Positions 18,751-30,175 of a stretch of 64,000 bases of DNA are shown piece after piece. Positions within the stretch are counted from its first letter, which is position 1. Each line of letters opens with the position of its first letter. Source of the DNA: an uncultured Prochlorococcus sp. Its GTDB lineage: Bacteria > Cyanobacteriota > Cyanobacteriia > PCC-6307 > Cyanobiaceae. Position numbers and translations under genes: made by a program. The notes below the pieces were generated by a model. It did not search any database. It was given only the letters and a program-made list of their open reading frames with translations, and had not been told where the DNA came from. The stretch is taken from contig CACIRS010000001.1 in NCBI GenBank assembly GCA_902589115.1, positions 1 through 64,000 on the forward strand, given 5' to 3'.

Positions 18751-20346
18751 ATGGAACTTACTCTTTGGACTTATGAAGGTCCTCCTCACGTAGGAGCAAT
18801 GAGGATCGCATCCTCGATGAAAGATGTGCACTACGTTTTACATGCTCCACAAGGAGATACATATGCAGATTTGCTTTTTACAATGATAGAAAGGAGAGGT
18901 AAAAGGCCTCCTGTCACTTACACAACATTCCAAGCAAGAGATTTAGGTGGAGATACTGCTGAATTAGTTAAGGGGCATATCCGAGAAGCTGTTGAACGTT
19001 TTAAACCAAAAACTCTCCTTGTAGGAGAAAGTTGTACAGCAGAACTAATTCAAGATCAACCAGGCTCATTAGCACAGGGAATGGATTTAAAAATTCCTAT
19101 CGTGAGCTTAGAGTTACCTGCCTATAGCAAAAAAGAAAATTGGGGTGCTGCTGAGACTTTTTATCAATTAGTAAGAGGTTTACTTATAAATCAAACTAAA
19201 AAGAATATTGAATATAACCCAACAATTTGGAAGGATGAAGGAAGAAGGCCAAAAGTAAACTTACTTGGTCCAACTCTACTTGGATTTAGATGCCGTGATG
19301 ATGTTTTGGAAATACAAAAACTACTGGGAGCTCATGGAATAGATATAAATGTTATTGCACCATTAAATGCTTCACCTGAAGACATTCTACGTTTAACATC
19401 AGCAGATCTAAATATATGTCTTTATCCAGAAATTGCTGAAAGCGTTTGTAGTTGGCTTCAGCGCAACTATGGAATTCCTTTCACAAAAACAGTGCCTATC
19501 GGAGTAAATGCAACTAAAGATTTCTTAAAGGAAATCTATGAATTATTAGGGATGGGTAATCCAATATCTCAAACAGATGTTGAACCTTCTAAAATGCCAT
19601 GGTATTCAAAATCTGTGGACTCTAATTACCTAACTGGGAAACGCGTATTTATCTTCGGAGATGGGACTCACGCAATTGCAGCTGCAAGAATTGCAACTGA
19701 AGAACTTGGGTTCAAAGTTGTTGGTCTGGGGACATATAGCAGGGAAATGGCTAGACCGGTGAGAGCAGCGGCAAAAGATCTTGGCCTAGAAGCTCTTATT
19801 AGCAATAATTACCTAGAAGTTGAAGCGGCAATAACTGAATCAGCCCCTGAATTAGTACTTGGCACCCAAATGGAACGCCACAGTGCAAAAAGGTTAGGTA
19901 TTCCTTGTGCCGTGATCAGTACACCAATACACGTACAAGATGTTCCTGCAAGGTATAGCCCTCAGATGGGTTGGGAAGGTGCCAACGTTATATTTGATGA
20001 CTGGGTTCATCCACTCATGATGGGGCTCGAAGAGCATCTAATTGGAATGTTCCGCCATGATTTCGAATTTGTGGATGGTCATCAAAGTCATCTAGGGCAT
20101 CAGTCAATCAAACAGGATCTAAAGTCTGACTTACAAAGTGAGAAGAAGCTTTTAGATATATCAAATGAACAATCAGCTAATAATGAGCCCGTATGGACAC
20201 CAGAAGGGAAAGAAGAGTTGGCAAAGATTCCCTTTTTTGTAAGAGGGAAAGTTCGAAGAAATACCGAGCAATATGCACGCCAGGCGGGGTGTAGGAATAT
20301 CGATAGCGAAACTCTTTATGATGCCAAAGCTCACTTCCACGCCTAA
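18751..20346 (+). CDS. chlB: Light-independent protochlorophyllide reductase subunit B
   Basis: [49 protein letters not shown]. Confidence 0.97.
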   Translation: MELTLWTYEGPPHVGAMRIASSMKDVHYVLHAPQGDTYADLLFTMIERRGKRPPVTYTTFQARDLGGDTAELVKGHIREAVERFKPKTLLVGESCTAELIQDQPGSLAQGMDLKIPIVSLELPAYSKKENWGAAETFYQLVRGLLINQTKKNIEYNPTIWKDEGRRPKVNLLGPTLLGFRCRDDVLEIQKLLGAHGIDINVIAPLNASPEDILRLTSADLNICLYPEIAESVCSWLQRNYGIPFTKTVPIGVNATKDFLKEIYELLGMGNPISQTDVEPSKMPWYSKSVDSNYLTGKRVFIFGDGTHAIAAARIATEELGFKVVGLGTYSREMARPVRAAAKDLGLEALISNNYLEVEAAITESAPELVLGTQMERHSAKRLGIPCAVISTPIHVQDVPARYSPQMGWEGANVIFDDWVHPLMMGLEEHLIGMFRHDFEFVDGHQSHLGHQSIKQDLKSDLQSEKKLLDISNEQSANNEPVWTPEGKEELAKIPFFVRGKVRRNTEQYARQAGCRNIDSETLYDAKAHFHA

Positions 20347-20528
20347 CAACAAGAAATCGGAGGATTAGCAAAAAAAAGATATCTTGAACTGAGTATTATG
20401 GCCTATTTATGTCACCTTCCCTGCTGAAGAAAAAGGTGATTATCAGCACAATTCATTCTCTATGTGTCGTATTTCGCAAATAATCTCCAATTCAAGATGT
20501 TCAGGCCTTAAATGAAATTAATACCTAA

Positions 20529-21431
<903 letters not shown>

Positions 21432-21448
21432 AAGAATCCATATAACTT

Positions 21449-22462
21449 TTAATTTAAACCCACTAATTTCATAGATAATTCCCAGACCCTCTTTGAAGTC
21501 AGTGGGTCAGTAACTCTGTCTGAAAGTTCCTGGGAAAATTGTTGGCGATTTTTCTTTTGGCGATTGCCCCAGCTCCAATGAACTCCTGAAATAGCGAACT
21601 GAGGGTCAGCGACTACCTGAGCAACTCTTTTACCTGCCAAAGATTGGCTAACAAATCCTCCAGTAATTAATTTCTGGAACCAAGGGAAAAGTATCTGAAA
21701 TAGTTTAGGAGTATTTCTAAAAAGTTTAGTGTTTGCTACACATCCAGGATATAAAGAGCTAAACAATATCGGGGAATCTTTATAGCGTTTATGTAATTCT
21801 TGAGTAGTAATCATATTGCATAATTTACTATCTTTATAGGCCTTACCAGGCTTAAAACGTTTTCCACTTGCCATACTAATTGGCGCTTGGAAGCCATTCT
21901 CGAAACCTGACAAGTCTCCAAGATCTGCCGGTGCAGGGATAGGAATTTTTCCTCCCAATTCTTTATAGTTTGCCGTTACTGTTCCAAGAATCACTACTCT
22001 CGGTGATTCAACACTCCAAGTCCTACCTGTCCATACAGGTCGGTTAGATTTTCTTAAATTATCTAAAAGCAATTGAATCAATAGGAAGTGGCCAAAGTGA
22101 TTAGTAGCCATAGATATTTCATATCCTTGAGGTGATCTGGCAGGCCTTTTAAGCCTTGGCAAGTAAACAGCTGCGTTACAAACCAATGCATCAAGAGGTT
22201 CATTAAGTGTCGCAAGAAGGCTTTTAACTCCCTTCCTAACACTGTCAAAATCTCCAAGATCCATATGCATATGCTGAAGCTGGCTGGGTCGACCTAATGG
22301 CAAACCCAACTGTGTAGCAGCTTGTTCAGCACGTAGAGGATTTCTATTTGCCGTAATTACTCTCCATCCTCTATCTATTAAGGCTTTTGTTGCATATAAA
22401 CCGACTCCTGAGGTTGTTCCGGTAATTAGGACAGTGCCTGGTGCCGCTTGTTTAGAAGCCAT
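21449..22462 (-). CDS. por: Light-dependent protochlorophyllide oxidoreductase
   Basis: [31 protein letters not shown]...[19 protein letters not shown]...[14 protein letters not shown]. Confidence 0.97.
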   Translation of the reverse strand: MASKQAAPGTVLITGTTSGVGLYATKALIDRGWRVITANRNPLRAEQAATQLGLPLGRPSQLQHMHMDLGDFDSVRKGVKSLLATLNEPLDALVCNAAVYLPRLKRPARSPQGYEISMATNHFGHFLLIQLLLDNLRKSNRPVWTGRTWSVESPRVVILGTVTANYKELGGKIPIPAPADLGDLSGFENGFQAPISMASGKRFKPGKAYKDSKLCNMITTQELHKRYKDSPILFSSLYPGCVANTKLFRNTPKLFQILFPWFQKLITGGFVSQSLAGKRVAQVVADPQFAISGVHWSWGNRQKKNRQQFSQELSDRVTDPLTSKRVWELSMKLVGLN

Positions 22463-22539
22463 CTGTTGGGTAATTCAACTTTTTGTTTGTTGTGACCGGA
22501 TAAATGGAACTACCGACCTGATCTAGTCTAAGTATGCAT

Positions 22540-22950
22540 TCATCTCCAAATAACTCTTACACGATTAGGAGCAATCCATTGTTCTTGTTCATGCATTAAG
22601 CGTCTATCCCCACCAATTGTGAACAAATGATCAAATCTTTGTTGAAGTTTCACTAATTTTGAAGTTTCTAAATTTAAAACAGATGATATTTCTGCATGAC
22701 GAGCAACACGCTGATGAGAAGCAAAACCTAATTTGACTATGCTTACTGCTCCTATAGCTAACAAACCAACCTTTATTAATAAAGCAATAAAGCTATAAAG
22801 GACATCTCTTTTATGTTCTCTTAATTGCAAAGAAGATGCCAATGTTGCAGCATCTACTCGGTTGGTTTTTAATTTGTCAGCACTTAAATGAGACACTGAT
22901 TTTTTTCTCACCCTTGGCCTGTAGCTGGGATCAAGCAAATTTCCAGTCAA
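22540..22950 (-). CDS. Small bitopic membrane protein of unknown function (basic N-terminus, TM, coiled coil)
   Basis: 136-aa intact ORF; TM DVLYSFIALLIKVGLLAIGAVSIV followed by helical RHAEISSVLNLETSKLVKLQQRFDHL. Confidence 0.7.
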   Translation of the reverse strand: MTGNLLDPSYRPRVRKKSVSHLSADKLKTNRVDAATLASSLQLREHKRDVLYSFIALLIKVGLLAIGAVSIVKLGFASHQRVARHAEISSVLNLETSKLVKLQQRFDHLFTIGGDRRLMHEQEQWIAPNRVRVIWR

Positions 22951-23021
22951 AATAAACCTGAGCTATTTAACTGCTTTTATCGCAAAGTCCCTACTAATGC
23001 CAGCTATCAAACCCTTGCAAA

Positions 23022-23126
23022 CTATGTGCGCTGAAGAGTCACGCCAAGTCTCAGAGCCAAAATCCCTGCATGAATCAAAACAACTAGGCAGAGGCCAGCA
23101 AGATCAATAGTAGGAGTGGGATCCAT
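23022..23126 (-). CDS. psaM: Photosystem I reaction centre subunit XII
   Basis: Manual translation of the reverse strand: MDPTPTIDLAGLCLVVLIHAGILALRLGVTLQRT*, 34 aa, single TM; below the ORF-track length cutoff. Confidence 0.82.
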   Translation of the reverse strand: MDPTPTIDLAGLCLVVLIHAGILALRLGVTLQRT

Positions 23127-23160
23127 AAAAAAACTCCAGGTGCTCAATCATTTTCTTACT

Positions 23161-23185
23161 AAAAGTCCAGAATGGGGTGACTTTT
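23161..23185 (-). promoter_or_regulatory. Stem-loop AAAAGTC-11 nt-GACTTTT upstream of psaM
   Basis: 7-bp perfect arms, 35 nt upstream of the psaM ATG. Confidence 0.45.
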
Positions 23186-23418
23186 GATCAAGCCTGTCAC
23201 ACCTTGAAAAAATTCAAGCTAAAGCTTGGCCTATTTTGGGAAATAAACAAAGAATTAAACTCTGAAAAGATTTCATGACATGTCTTTATAAACACCCTTA
23301 ATGATTTCCAGTATTTTAAATAGAGAAAATATTCGTTGTAATTCTAATCAATACAATTATTTTTGAAGAATAAAGAGCCATTATCAATTGACTCTTAGAT
23401 TACATTCAATTAAAATTA

Positions 23419-24282
23419 TTGCCTATAATTTTTTTCTATACTCCTATAGTATTTAACAATTCAATGAGCGAGATTTCTAAAGACCCTCACTTAAATAAAT
23501 CTGCAGGAAGATTAATTCCAAAAATTAATCTTCCTGGACAACATCAAATGGCATTTGATGTTCTTTTACTTAGAGATAGTGTGGCCCAAAAAAAGTTCGA
23601 TTTTATATTCCGTTTCTACCAATGGGAAGGCGCTTGGTTATCAATTGGTAAGAATCAAAAAGAAATACCTTTAAAGTGGAAAAAATTAGCAAAAGAAAGA
23701 AAAATAAGCATAACAAGGAGACCTAGCGGAGGAAAAGCTGTTTTACATAATACTGGAGGGCTGACTTATTCTCTTATATGGTTAAATCCACCTCGAAAAA
23801 AACAACTTGCTTATTTCCAAGCTTGTCAATGGCTTATAGAAGGTTTCAAATCACTCGGATTATCATTAACCTTCGGTGATCGTAAGTTGAAACCTTTAAA
23901 TAGCAATTGTTTCGCAACATCTAGTCCTGCAGATCTTATAGACAGTGAAGGATTTAAACGTATTGGAAGTGCTCAATATTGGCATCATGGTCATCTACTT
24001 CAACATGGTGAGATATTGCTCGATCCACCAAAAGAATTATGGTTAGAGGTCTTTGAAACTCCCCCACCTAAATCCATTACAAATATTATTTCTAAACAAG
24101 GTCTAGATAAATATTTAACAAGCTCATTAAAGAATTATTGGAACAAAACACATTGGGAAACTCAAAACATGACGAGTTTTGAGTTGAAACAAATTAGCAA
24201 CACCGCCGATGATTATTTAATAGATTTTGAGTCTGCCAAATCATCAACTATCCTTGAAGATAACATTGCCTCAACTATTTGA
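23419..24282 (+). CDS. Lipoate-protein ligase A/biotin ligase family protein (start uncertain, ATG at 23464 likely)
   Basis: NLPGQHQMAFDVLLL...ITRRPSGGKAVLHNTGGLTYSLIW. Confidence 0.88.
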   Translation: MPIIFFYTPIVFNNSMSEISKDPHLNKSAGRLIPKINLPGQHQMAFDVLLLRDSVAQKKFDFIFRFYQWEGAWLSIGKNQKEIPLKWKKLAKERKISITRRPSGGKAVLHNTGGLTYSLIWLNPPRKKQLAYFQACQWLIEGFKSLGLSLTFGDRKLKPLNSNCFATSSPADLIDSEGFKRIGSAQYWHHGHLLQHGEILLDPPKELWLEVFETPPPKSITNIISKQGLDKYLTSSLKNYWNKTHWETQNMTSFELKQISNTADDYLIDFESAKSSTILEDNIASTI

Positions 24283-25475
24283 GGCAATGTTAAGCCCAAA
24301 GGATAGGTATTTTGTGTCCTTGCTATATCCAAGATTGATTTAGGTAGTTGTTTTAATCCAAGTCGTTTTAAAACAGCTACACCAATATCTAATCTATCTA
24401 TAGTTCCTGATGGCAAACCAGCAATATTAAAGACCAAAAGTCTCCCATTTTTTGATTTTTCAATAGCTAAAATTGCTTCCCATAATTGTGCTTTTTCTCC
24501 AATTCCTGGTAATTCAGAGAGCGGTTTTATGAAATCAAGCAAAGAATAGCGATCCCAATTTTGAACCGGTAATTCTTTTAAAGGTTCATCAGTAATATAC
24601 CCAATCCAGCGTCCTGAACTGCAAATAAGAATCCAATCAGGAATACCCTGATTGGTTGTTTCGCTAATTCTTAAATCACTAAGCTTTCGTAAAGGTTGAT
24701 CTGCTTCGAGAACTCGAAATCTTCGTCCACTAGCTTTACCTACTTTAAGTTCGGTTAAAATACTTTGAATTTCAAGGATTTGAGTCTGAGATCTAGATGC
24801 TGTTAAGCCAAACCAACCAAGCATCACCAACCAAAATCCACTCAAGCCTATACCTTTAAAAAACAGCCAAACTCCTAAAACGATTGCTAACAGAGACAAA
24901 CCTCTTCCTGAGGCATTAGCCACCTGCAAACCTTTTTTGTGACTACCTGTAAATTGCCAAACCAAAGCTTTAAGTATTAAGCCGCCATCCAAAGGCAAGC
25001 CTGGTATCAAATTGAAGAAGGCTAAAACTAAATTTAAAGAACCCAATTGAGAAAAAAGATTATTCAATAAAAAGCTCTTATTTTCTAAAGATTGGCCAGT
25101 CTTTAAAAGTATTACTCCCAAAATCAAACTAACTAAAGGTCCTGCCGCAGCAATACGCAACGACCCCATTGGAGTTGGGCATTCTCTTTCAACTCTTGCA
25201 AAGCCGCCTAATAAAAACAAAGTTATGCTTCTGACTTTGACTCCTTCGTTTAAGGCAACAAGGGAATGGCCCAGTTCATGAAGGACAACAGAACAGAATA
25301 AAAGTAGAGAAGTGGCAAAGCTAGAGCCCCAAATCATCCATGCTGGCAAAGGATCAGTTAATGCATTCGCAAGCTGCCCTTTGGCTGTCCAAGTAAACAA
25401 CACAAGGATAAAGAACCAACTTGGATGAACCCTCAACGGAATTCCTTTTATCTTTAAAAGTTCCCAACCTTCCAA
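24213..25475 (-). CDS. Site-2 protease family (M50) membrane metalloprotease with C-terminal regulatory domain
   Basis: VVLHELGHSLVAL zinc motif, NLIPGLPLDGG motif, multiple TMs. Confidence 0.92.
   Translation of the reverse strand: MEGWELLKIKGIPLRVHPSWFFILVLFTWTAKGQLANALTDPLPAWMIWGSSFATSLLLFCSVVLHELGHSLVALNEGVKVRSITLFLLGGFARVERECPTPMGSLRIAAAGPLVSLILGVILLKTGQSLENKSFLLNNLFSQLGSLNLVLAFFNLIPGLPLDGGLILKALVWQFTGSHKKGLQVANASGRGLSLLAIVLGVWLFFKGIGLSGFWLVMLGWFGLTASRSQTQILEIQSILTELKVGKASGRRFRVLEADQPLRKLSDLRISETTNQGIPDWILICSSGRWIGYITDEPLKELPVQNWDRYSLLDFIKPLSELPGIGEKAQLWEAILAIEKSKNGRLLVFNIAGLPSGTIDRLDIGVAVLKRLGLKQLPKSILDIARTQNTYPLGLTLPQIVEAMLSSRIVDDLADSKSIK
24261..24292. terminator. 13-bp inverted repeat TAACATTGCCTCA-ACTATT-TGAGGCAATGTTA in overlap of convergent genes
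   Basis: Perfect arms; contains the TGA of the lipoate-ligase gene and lies inside the 3' end of the M50 gene. No U-tract, so the terminator role is inferred. Confidence 0.65.
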
Positions 25476-25541
25476 ATTTTTAGCCTCCCTATAACCTGTT
25501 CAATGGTCAATAACTTAATAATCCTATAAAGGAATTCTCCT

Positions 25542-26210
25542 ATGGCCTTCAAAATGAGGTCTAATTCATCAGTTGCTTTAAAGATCTGCGGGATTACAAG
25601 CGTAGAGCAAGCAAAGGAAATTGCCGAATTAGGGGTCGATGCAATTGGAGTAATTGGCGTTGAAGGGTCAGTTCGCTTCGTTGAAGAGATACAAAGACGT
25701 CACATCTTTGCAAAATTAAAAAAGGATTACCCCAACATTCAACGTGTTTGGGTAACTGCAGACAAGTCCAGCTCCGCTCTAATCGCTGGCCTAAAAGGAA
25801 ATGGCTCGCCAACCACTATCCAATTACATGGAAATGAATCTCCAGAAAAATGCTCACAACTTCGAATAGAAAATCCTAACCTCAACTGGTGGAAAGCTTG
25901 TCGCATAAAAGCTCCTGAAGATATCCAAAAGGCAATGCAATATCAAGGGAGAATAGATGCTCTTTTACTAGATGCATGGAGCCCCATAGAACTTGGAGGC
26001 ACGGGCAAACGTCTTCCTCTTGAATGGATTAAGGCATCCAGATTAGAAGGGCCTTGGTGGCTAGCTGGAGGAATTTCTGCAGAATATGTCCCTGAAATAT
26101 TAAATCAAGTAAGACCATTTGGCCTTGATGCATCAAGTAAATTAGAGATTTCGCCAGGGATTAAAAATATTGACCTCGTTAACTCTCTAGCCAAAGTATT
26201 AGGTAAGTAA
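25542..26210 (+). CDS. trpF: Phosphoribosylanthranilate isomerase
   Basis: ALKICGITSVEQAKEIAELGVDAIGVI...LLLDAWSPIELGGTGKRLPLEWI. Confidence 0.93.
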   Translation: MAFKMRSNSSVALKICGITSVEQAKEIAELGVDAIGVIGVEGSVRFVEEIQRRHIFAKLKKDYPNIQRVWVTADKSSSALIAGLKGNGSPTTIQLHGNESPEKCSQLRIENPNLNWWKACRIKAPEDIQKAMQYQGRIDALLLDAWSPIELGGTGKRLPLEWIKASRLEGPWWLAGGISAEYVPEILNQVRPFGLDASSKLEISPGIKNIDLVNSLAKVLGK

Positions 26211-26272
26211 TTAATCTTTATTCACTAAATCGACATAATATAGATCTTGCCTTAAAAGAGCTTAATAGATAA

Positions 26273-26300
26273 CTAATTTCTAGCCTTTGGGCTAAATTAG
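26273..26300. terminator. Hairpin CTAATT-tc-TAGCC-tttg-GGCTA-AATTAG between convergent trpF and SDR
   Basis: Bulged 6+5 bp stem in the convergent intergenic region. Confidence 0.5.
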
Positions 26301-26408
26301 ATTTAAGACTAAATTACAAAAGGTAAATGTTTTTTTATAAGCTAAAGAATATTCTTACAAATTTAAGAGGCTATCTACATGAAAAACTTTAAAAATAATA
26401 AACACCAA

Positions 26409-27116
26409 TTAAAATGCGCCACTTGCGGGCATAAGTATTAGATCTTCAACAACTTGCGACGAAGACTGTTCTGCCATACGAAGTAGAATTTGTGCTACTT
26501 GCTCCACTGAAAGCATCGACTCACGATCAAAATTGCCATGAACTGTGGCAGTATCCCAAAGACTACTATTCACTGCTCCAAGGGTAAGAGTGCAGGCACG
26601 AATTGAATTTTTTCGTTCTTCTTCAGCTAAGCATTTCGTAAAACTAGCCAAGGCCGCTTTACTTACACAATAGGCCCCCCATTGTGGAAAAGCATTATTA
26701 GCAGCATGACTACTTACATTAATAACCAATCCTCCTTTATCTCTCATATATGGAACAACAATCGAACAAATCTGAAAAACACTAGTTAAATTCATTTGAA
26801 CTAACCACTGCCAATCTTTTAAAGGCATAGATAGCAAATCGCCAGTCCAAGCAACTCCAGCATTGTTAATCAATACATCTGGGACACCCCCATGCTTTAT
26901 AAGCGCTTCTATAGCTGCAGGTATTGAGTGGGAATCAGAAAGATCAACTGATTGGTAACTTATGGATCTTGAAGAACATTCAAGATCTTTAGCTAAGAGG
27001 CCAAGAGTCTCTTCAGACCTTGATACCAAAAGGAGATCCCAGCCCGAATTGGCAAATAAGTGAGCTGCTGCTTTGCCAATGCCTCTAGAGGCTCCTGTAA
27101 TGAGAGCTGTTGGCAA
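26409..27116 (-). CDS. SDR family oxidoreductase
   Basis: MPTALITGASRGIGKAAAHLF...VLINNAGVAW...WGAYCVSKAAL. Confidence 0.94.
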   Translation of the reverse strand: MPTALITGASRGIGKAAAHLFANSGWDLLLVSRSEETLGLLAKDLECSSRSISYQSVDLSDSHSIPAAIEALIKHGGVPDVLINNAGVAWTGDLLSMPLKDWQWLVQMNLTSVFQICSIVVPYMRDKGGLVINVSSHAANNAFPQWGAYCVSKAALASFTKCLAEEERKNSIRACTLTLGAVNSSLWDTATVHGNFDRESMLSVEQVAQILLRMAEQSSSQVVEDLILMPASGAF

Positions 27117-27140
27117 TTAAAAATTCCAATTAATAAGACT

Positions 27141-28130
27141 TTAGTTAGTCAATTCACTTTGTGAGGAACTTGGCTCTAAAAATCTTCCAATGGAACGAAA
27201 CTTTAGATATCTTTGATCTCGTAATTGCTTAACCGACAGTTCTGACAGTTCATCCAAATGTCTTAACAAAGCAGTCTTTAGTGCCTCACCTGCTTTAAGA
27301 GGAGCCCAGTTGTTACCTCCAGCAGGCTCATCTATTACCTCATCGACCACCCCAAGACTTAACAAGTCGGGACCTGTAATCTTTAATGCAGCTGCTGCTT
27401 CTGGAGCCTTAGCAGCATCTCTCCACAAGATTGACGCACAGGCCTCAGGACTAGCGACTGTATAAACACTATGCTCAAACATTAAAAGGCGATCAGCAAC
27501 GCCTATACCTAAAGCTCCTCCTGATCCCCCTTCACCGATAACAGTTGCAATAATTGGAACTCTTAAACGAAACATCTCTCGAAGATTTACGGCTATGGCC
27601 TCTCCCTGACCTTGCTCTTCTGCAAGGAGTCCTGCATAGGCTCCTGGTGTATCAATAAAAGAAAGTATTGGCAATCTAAATCGATCCGCATGCTCCATTA
27701 ATCTCAATGCTTTTCGATAACCACCTGGTGTAGCCATACCAAAATTTCTTGCAACATTTTCTTTGGTATCTCTTCCTTTCTGTTGTCCTAGAAGTAAAAC
27801 TGATCTTTCTCCGATTTTACCTATTCCTCCAATCAAAGCCTTATCGTCACTACTATTTCTATCTCCATGTAACTCAATCCAATCATCGCAAAACATTTGA
27901 ATAAAATCTAATGTGCTAGGCCTGTGAGGATGCCTAGCTACTTGAATTTTTTGAGCAGGAGTTAGAGCTTGAAAAATCTCTTCCCTTCTCCTGGCAGCAA
28001 GAGTTTCTAACTGAAGCAATTGTTGGCTTACATCTACTTCAGAATCTCTAGCTAGTTCACGAATTTGTTCAATCTGCTTTTCTAGTTCTACTAGTGGCTT
28101 CTCAAACTCATGCAAATAACGACGAGCCAT
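27141..28130 (-). CDS. accA: Acetyl-CoA carboxylase carboxyltransferase subunit alpha
   Basis: [23 protein letters not shown]...[10 protein letters not shown]-type region, [22 protein letters not shown]. Confidence 0.96.
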   Translation of the reverse strand: MARRYLHEFEKPLVELEKQIEQIRELARDSEVDVSQQLLQLETLAARRREEIFQALTPAQKIQVARHPHRPSTLDFIQMFCDDWIELHGDRNSSDDKALIGGIGKIGERSVLLLGQQKGRDTKENVARNFGMATPGGYRKALRLMEHADRFRLPILSFIDTPGAYAGLLAEEQGQGEAIAVNLREMFRLRVPIIATVIGEGGSGGALGIGVADRLLMFEHSVYTVASPEACASILWRDAAKAPEAAAALKITGPDLLSLGVVDEVIDEPAGGNNWAPLKAGEALKTALLRHLDELSELSVKQLRDQRYLKFRSIGRFLEPSSSQSELTN

Positions 28131-28155
28131 AGCAAAAAAGTTCCTGGAGACAACT

Positions 28156-29196
28156 TCAGGCGGCAGCTGCCTGAAGCTGAGATTTGAGATTTAAAGTAGA
28201 AAAGCCATTGCGAATGGAAGCTTCTCCAATAAAGTCCATTTTCTCCAGCGTAATGTTATTTCTTCCCCAACTGAAATTAGTATGGCAATTTTCAAATTCC
28301 AACAACATTGCTTCTGCGAAACAAGCAAACATTTCTCTTTGAGGCTTATCCATTTCTGCTAATTCCATCATGCTCCAACCAATATCCGCAAAGAATTCAA
28401 CTATTCCACCTTTGAGAACATGAACTCCGGAACCAGATAATTTTGTATCAAGATTTTTGGGATATCCTCCATCAATCATTAAACAGGGGTTGCGAAGCTT
28501 TTTAGAGTCAATTTCTAAAGTTCTAGGCATACTAGCCACCCATACGATTACATCAGCTTCTGGCAAAGCTTCCTCAAGAGTATGAATTTTGCCGCCCTTC
28601 AATTCTTTTTGTAATTCGACTAAAGGTTCTTGCTGCCTAGCAACCAACAAAAGCTCAGCCACGCCTGTTCTCGCTGAAAGCCATCTACATACTGCGCTCC
28701 CTATATCTCCAGTGGCACCGACAACAGCTACTTTCGCTTTATTTAAAGCAATGCCTAGCTTTGGAGCATTGATCTCTAACTGGCGACAAATCACCCAAGC
28801 AGTATGCGTATTACCTGTTGTGAATCTTTCCCACTCAAGCGTTGTCCTTCTTACATGTTGATGTTGCAAGAGATTGAAGTTTTCAAAAATTATTGAAGTG
28901 AATCCTCCTAAGGCGGTGATATTAATACCTTTTTTTTGTGCGAGTTCCATTGCATTTAGGACTTTGCGACGAGCCGTTTTAAACCGGCCTAACATTTCAG
29001 GAACGAAACAAGAATCAATATATGCACCTTGAATTATCTTCCCAGAAGGGTTTTTAACTTCAACATGTTCAACAAGTTGAGGAGGCGCACTACACCAAAC
29101 ATCCAAATCACCTTCAGCTATATGGTCATAGCCAAGCTCTAGTGCCTTCCTACGGGCATCAATAAAACTTGTGGAGTGTCCGATCAGGCCAAACAT
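28156..29196 (-). CDS. aar: Long-chain acyl-[acyl-carrier-protein] reductase
   Basis: [69 protein letters not shown]. Confidence 0.96.
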   Translation of the reverse strand: MFGLIGHSTSFIDARRKALELGYDHIAEGDLDVWCSAPPQLVEHVEVKNPSGKIIQGAYIDSCFVPEMLGRFKTARRKVLNAMELAQKKGINITALGGFTSIIFENFNLLQHQHVRRTTLEWERFTTGNTHTAWVICRQLEINAPKLGIALNKAKVAVVGATGDIGSAVCRWLSARTGVAELLLVARQQEPLVELQKELKGGKIHTLEEALPEADVIVWVASMPRTLEIDSKKLRNPCLMIDGGYPKNLDTKLSGSGVHVLKGGIVEFFADIGWSMMELAEMDKPQREMFACFAEAMLLEFENCHTNFSWGRNNITLEKMDFIGEASIRNGFSTLNLKSQLQAAAA

Positions 29197-29343
29197 TACC
29201 TACCTAGAAAATTCAATCGGAACTAAATTCTTTAGCCGAAGCAAGGAGGTTATATCATCATGATCCCATAAACAGTACCTTAATTGGCACATGTTATTTA
29301 GGCGCTTTGTCAATTTATCAAAGGAACCTTATGAGAATGTTTC

Positions 29344-30072
29344 TCAAACCACTGCGGCAAGTGCCATTCGAGCGATTTCACGATTATCAAGGCCGATCTC
29401 GGTAAGAGAATCTTGATAAGCAATCATGAATTCTTCCATCAACTCTTCTTTATCCATCGAAAGGGCAGCAGCATCATTTGCAACTTGATCCAACATTGAA
29501 CGAATCAAAGGCAAGTTTGCTTTATTTGCCTGCATAAGTTCTTCTTTGCAAGTCGATAGATTCGCCTTTAACCACTCCTGGCCATAATTGAGATGCAAAT
29601 ATTCGTCTTGCACGACTCCTTCTGTGATTTTCTTTGCAAACGGATCTGCTACCCGGATATATACATGGTAAGCAGAAATAGCAAATGCCTCAATTAAAAT
29701 AGCTTGAATCAGAAAGCATGTAGTCAATTTCCCTTCTGATAAGGCCTGTTGAAAATTTCCGTGAAGTTTAGAAAAGAATTCCTTGGCAAATGGCATGTCT
29801 GCATTTACACCAAGATTTTTTCCACATGCTGTAAACCCTCGCATGTGCTTGAGCTCCATCTTCGCTAACTTCTTAAGTTCTTCAGCTTTATCAGGAATCA
29901 AGGTCCCAATAGCAACGTAATTGTCATGGGCCTCCTGTTCGCCCTCGATAACTATTGCATTGATGCGACTGTAGGCATCTTTATATAGTTCAGTTGTGAA
30001 ATCAGGAAGCTCAGTTGAGCTTCCTGATAAACCTGCTAAAGAATTAACTTCGGGAGATTGAACGGCCTGCAT
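29344..30072 (-). CDS. ado: Aldehyde-deformylating oxygenase
   Basis: DAYSRINAIVIEGEQEAHDNYVAIGTLIPDKAEELKKLAKMELKHMRGFTACGKNL; diiron E/H ligands. Confidence 0.97.
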   Translation of the reverse strand: MQAVQSPEVNSLAGLSGSSTELPDFTTELYKDAYSRINAIVIEGEQEAHDNYVAIGTLIPDKAEELKKLAKMELKHMRGFTACGKNLGVNADMPFAKEFFSKLHGNFQQALSEGKLTTCFLIQAILIEAFAISAYHVYIRVADPFAKKITEGVVQDEYLHLNYGQEWLKANLSTCKEELMQANKANLPLIRSMLDQVANDAAALSMDKEELMEEFMIAYQDSLTEIGLDNREIARMALAAVV

Positions 30073-30175
30073 AGATCTTTTCTAAAAATTTGAGCAATGG
30101 TGAGGACTTTAACCATCTATGCTCAAAATGGGGAATTCATGTCTCAGAGCTTATTGTGCACATAATATTTATGAA

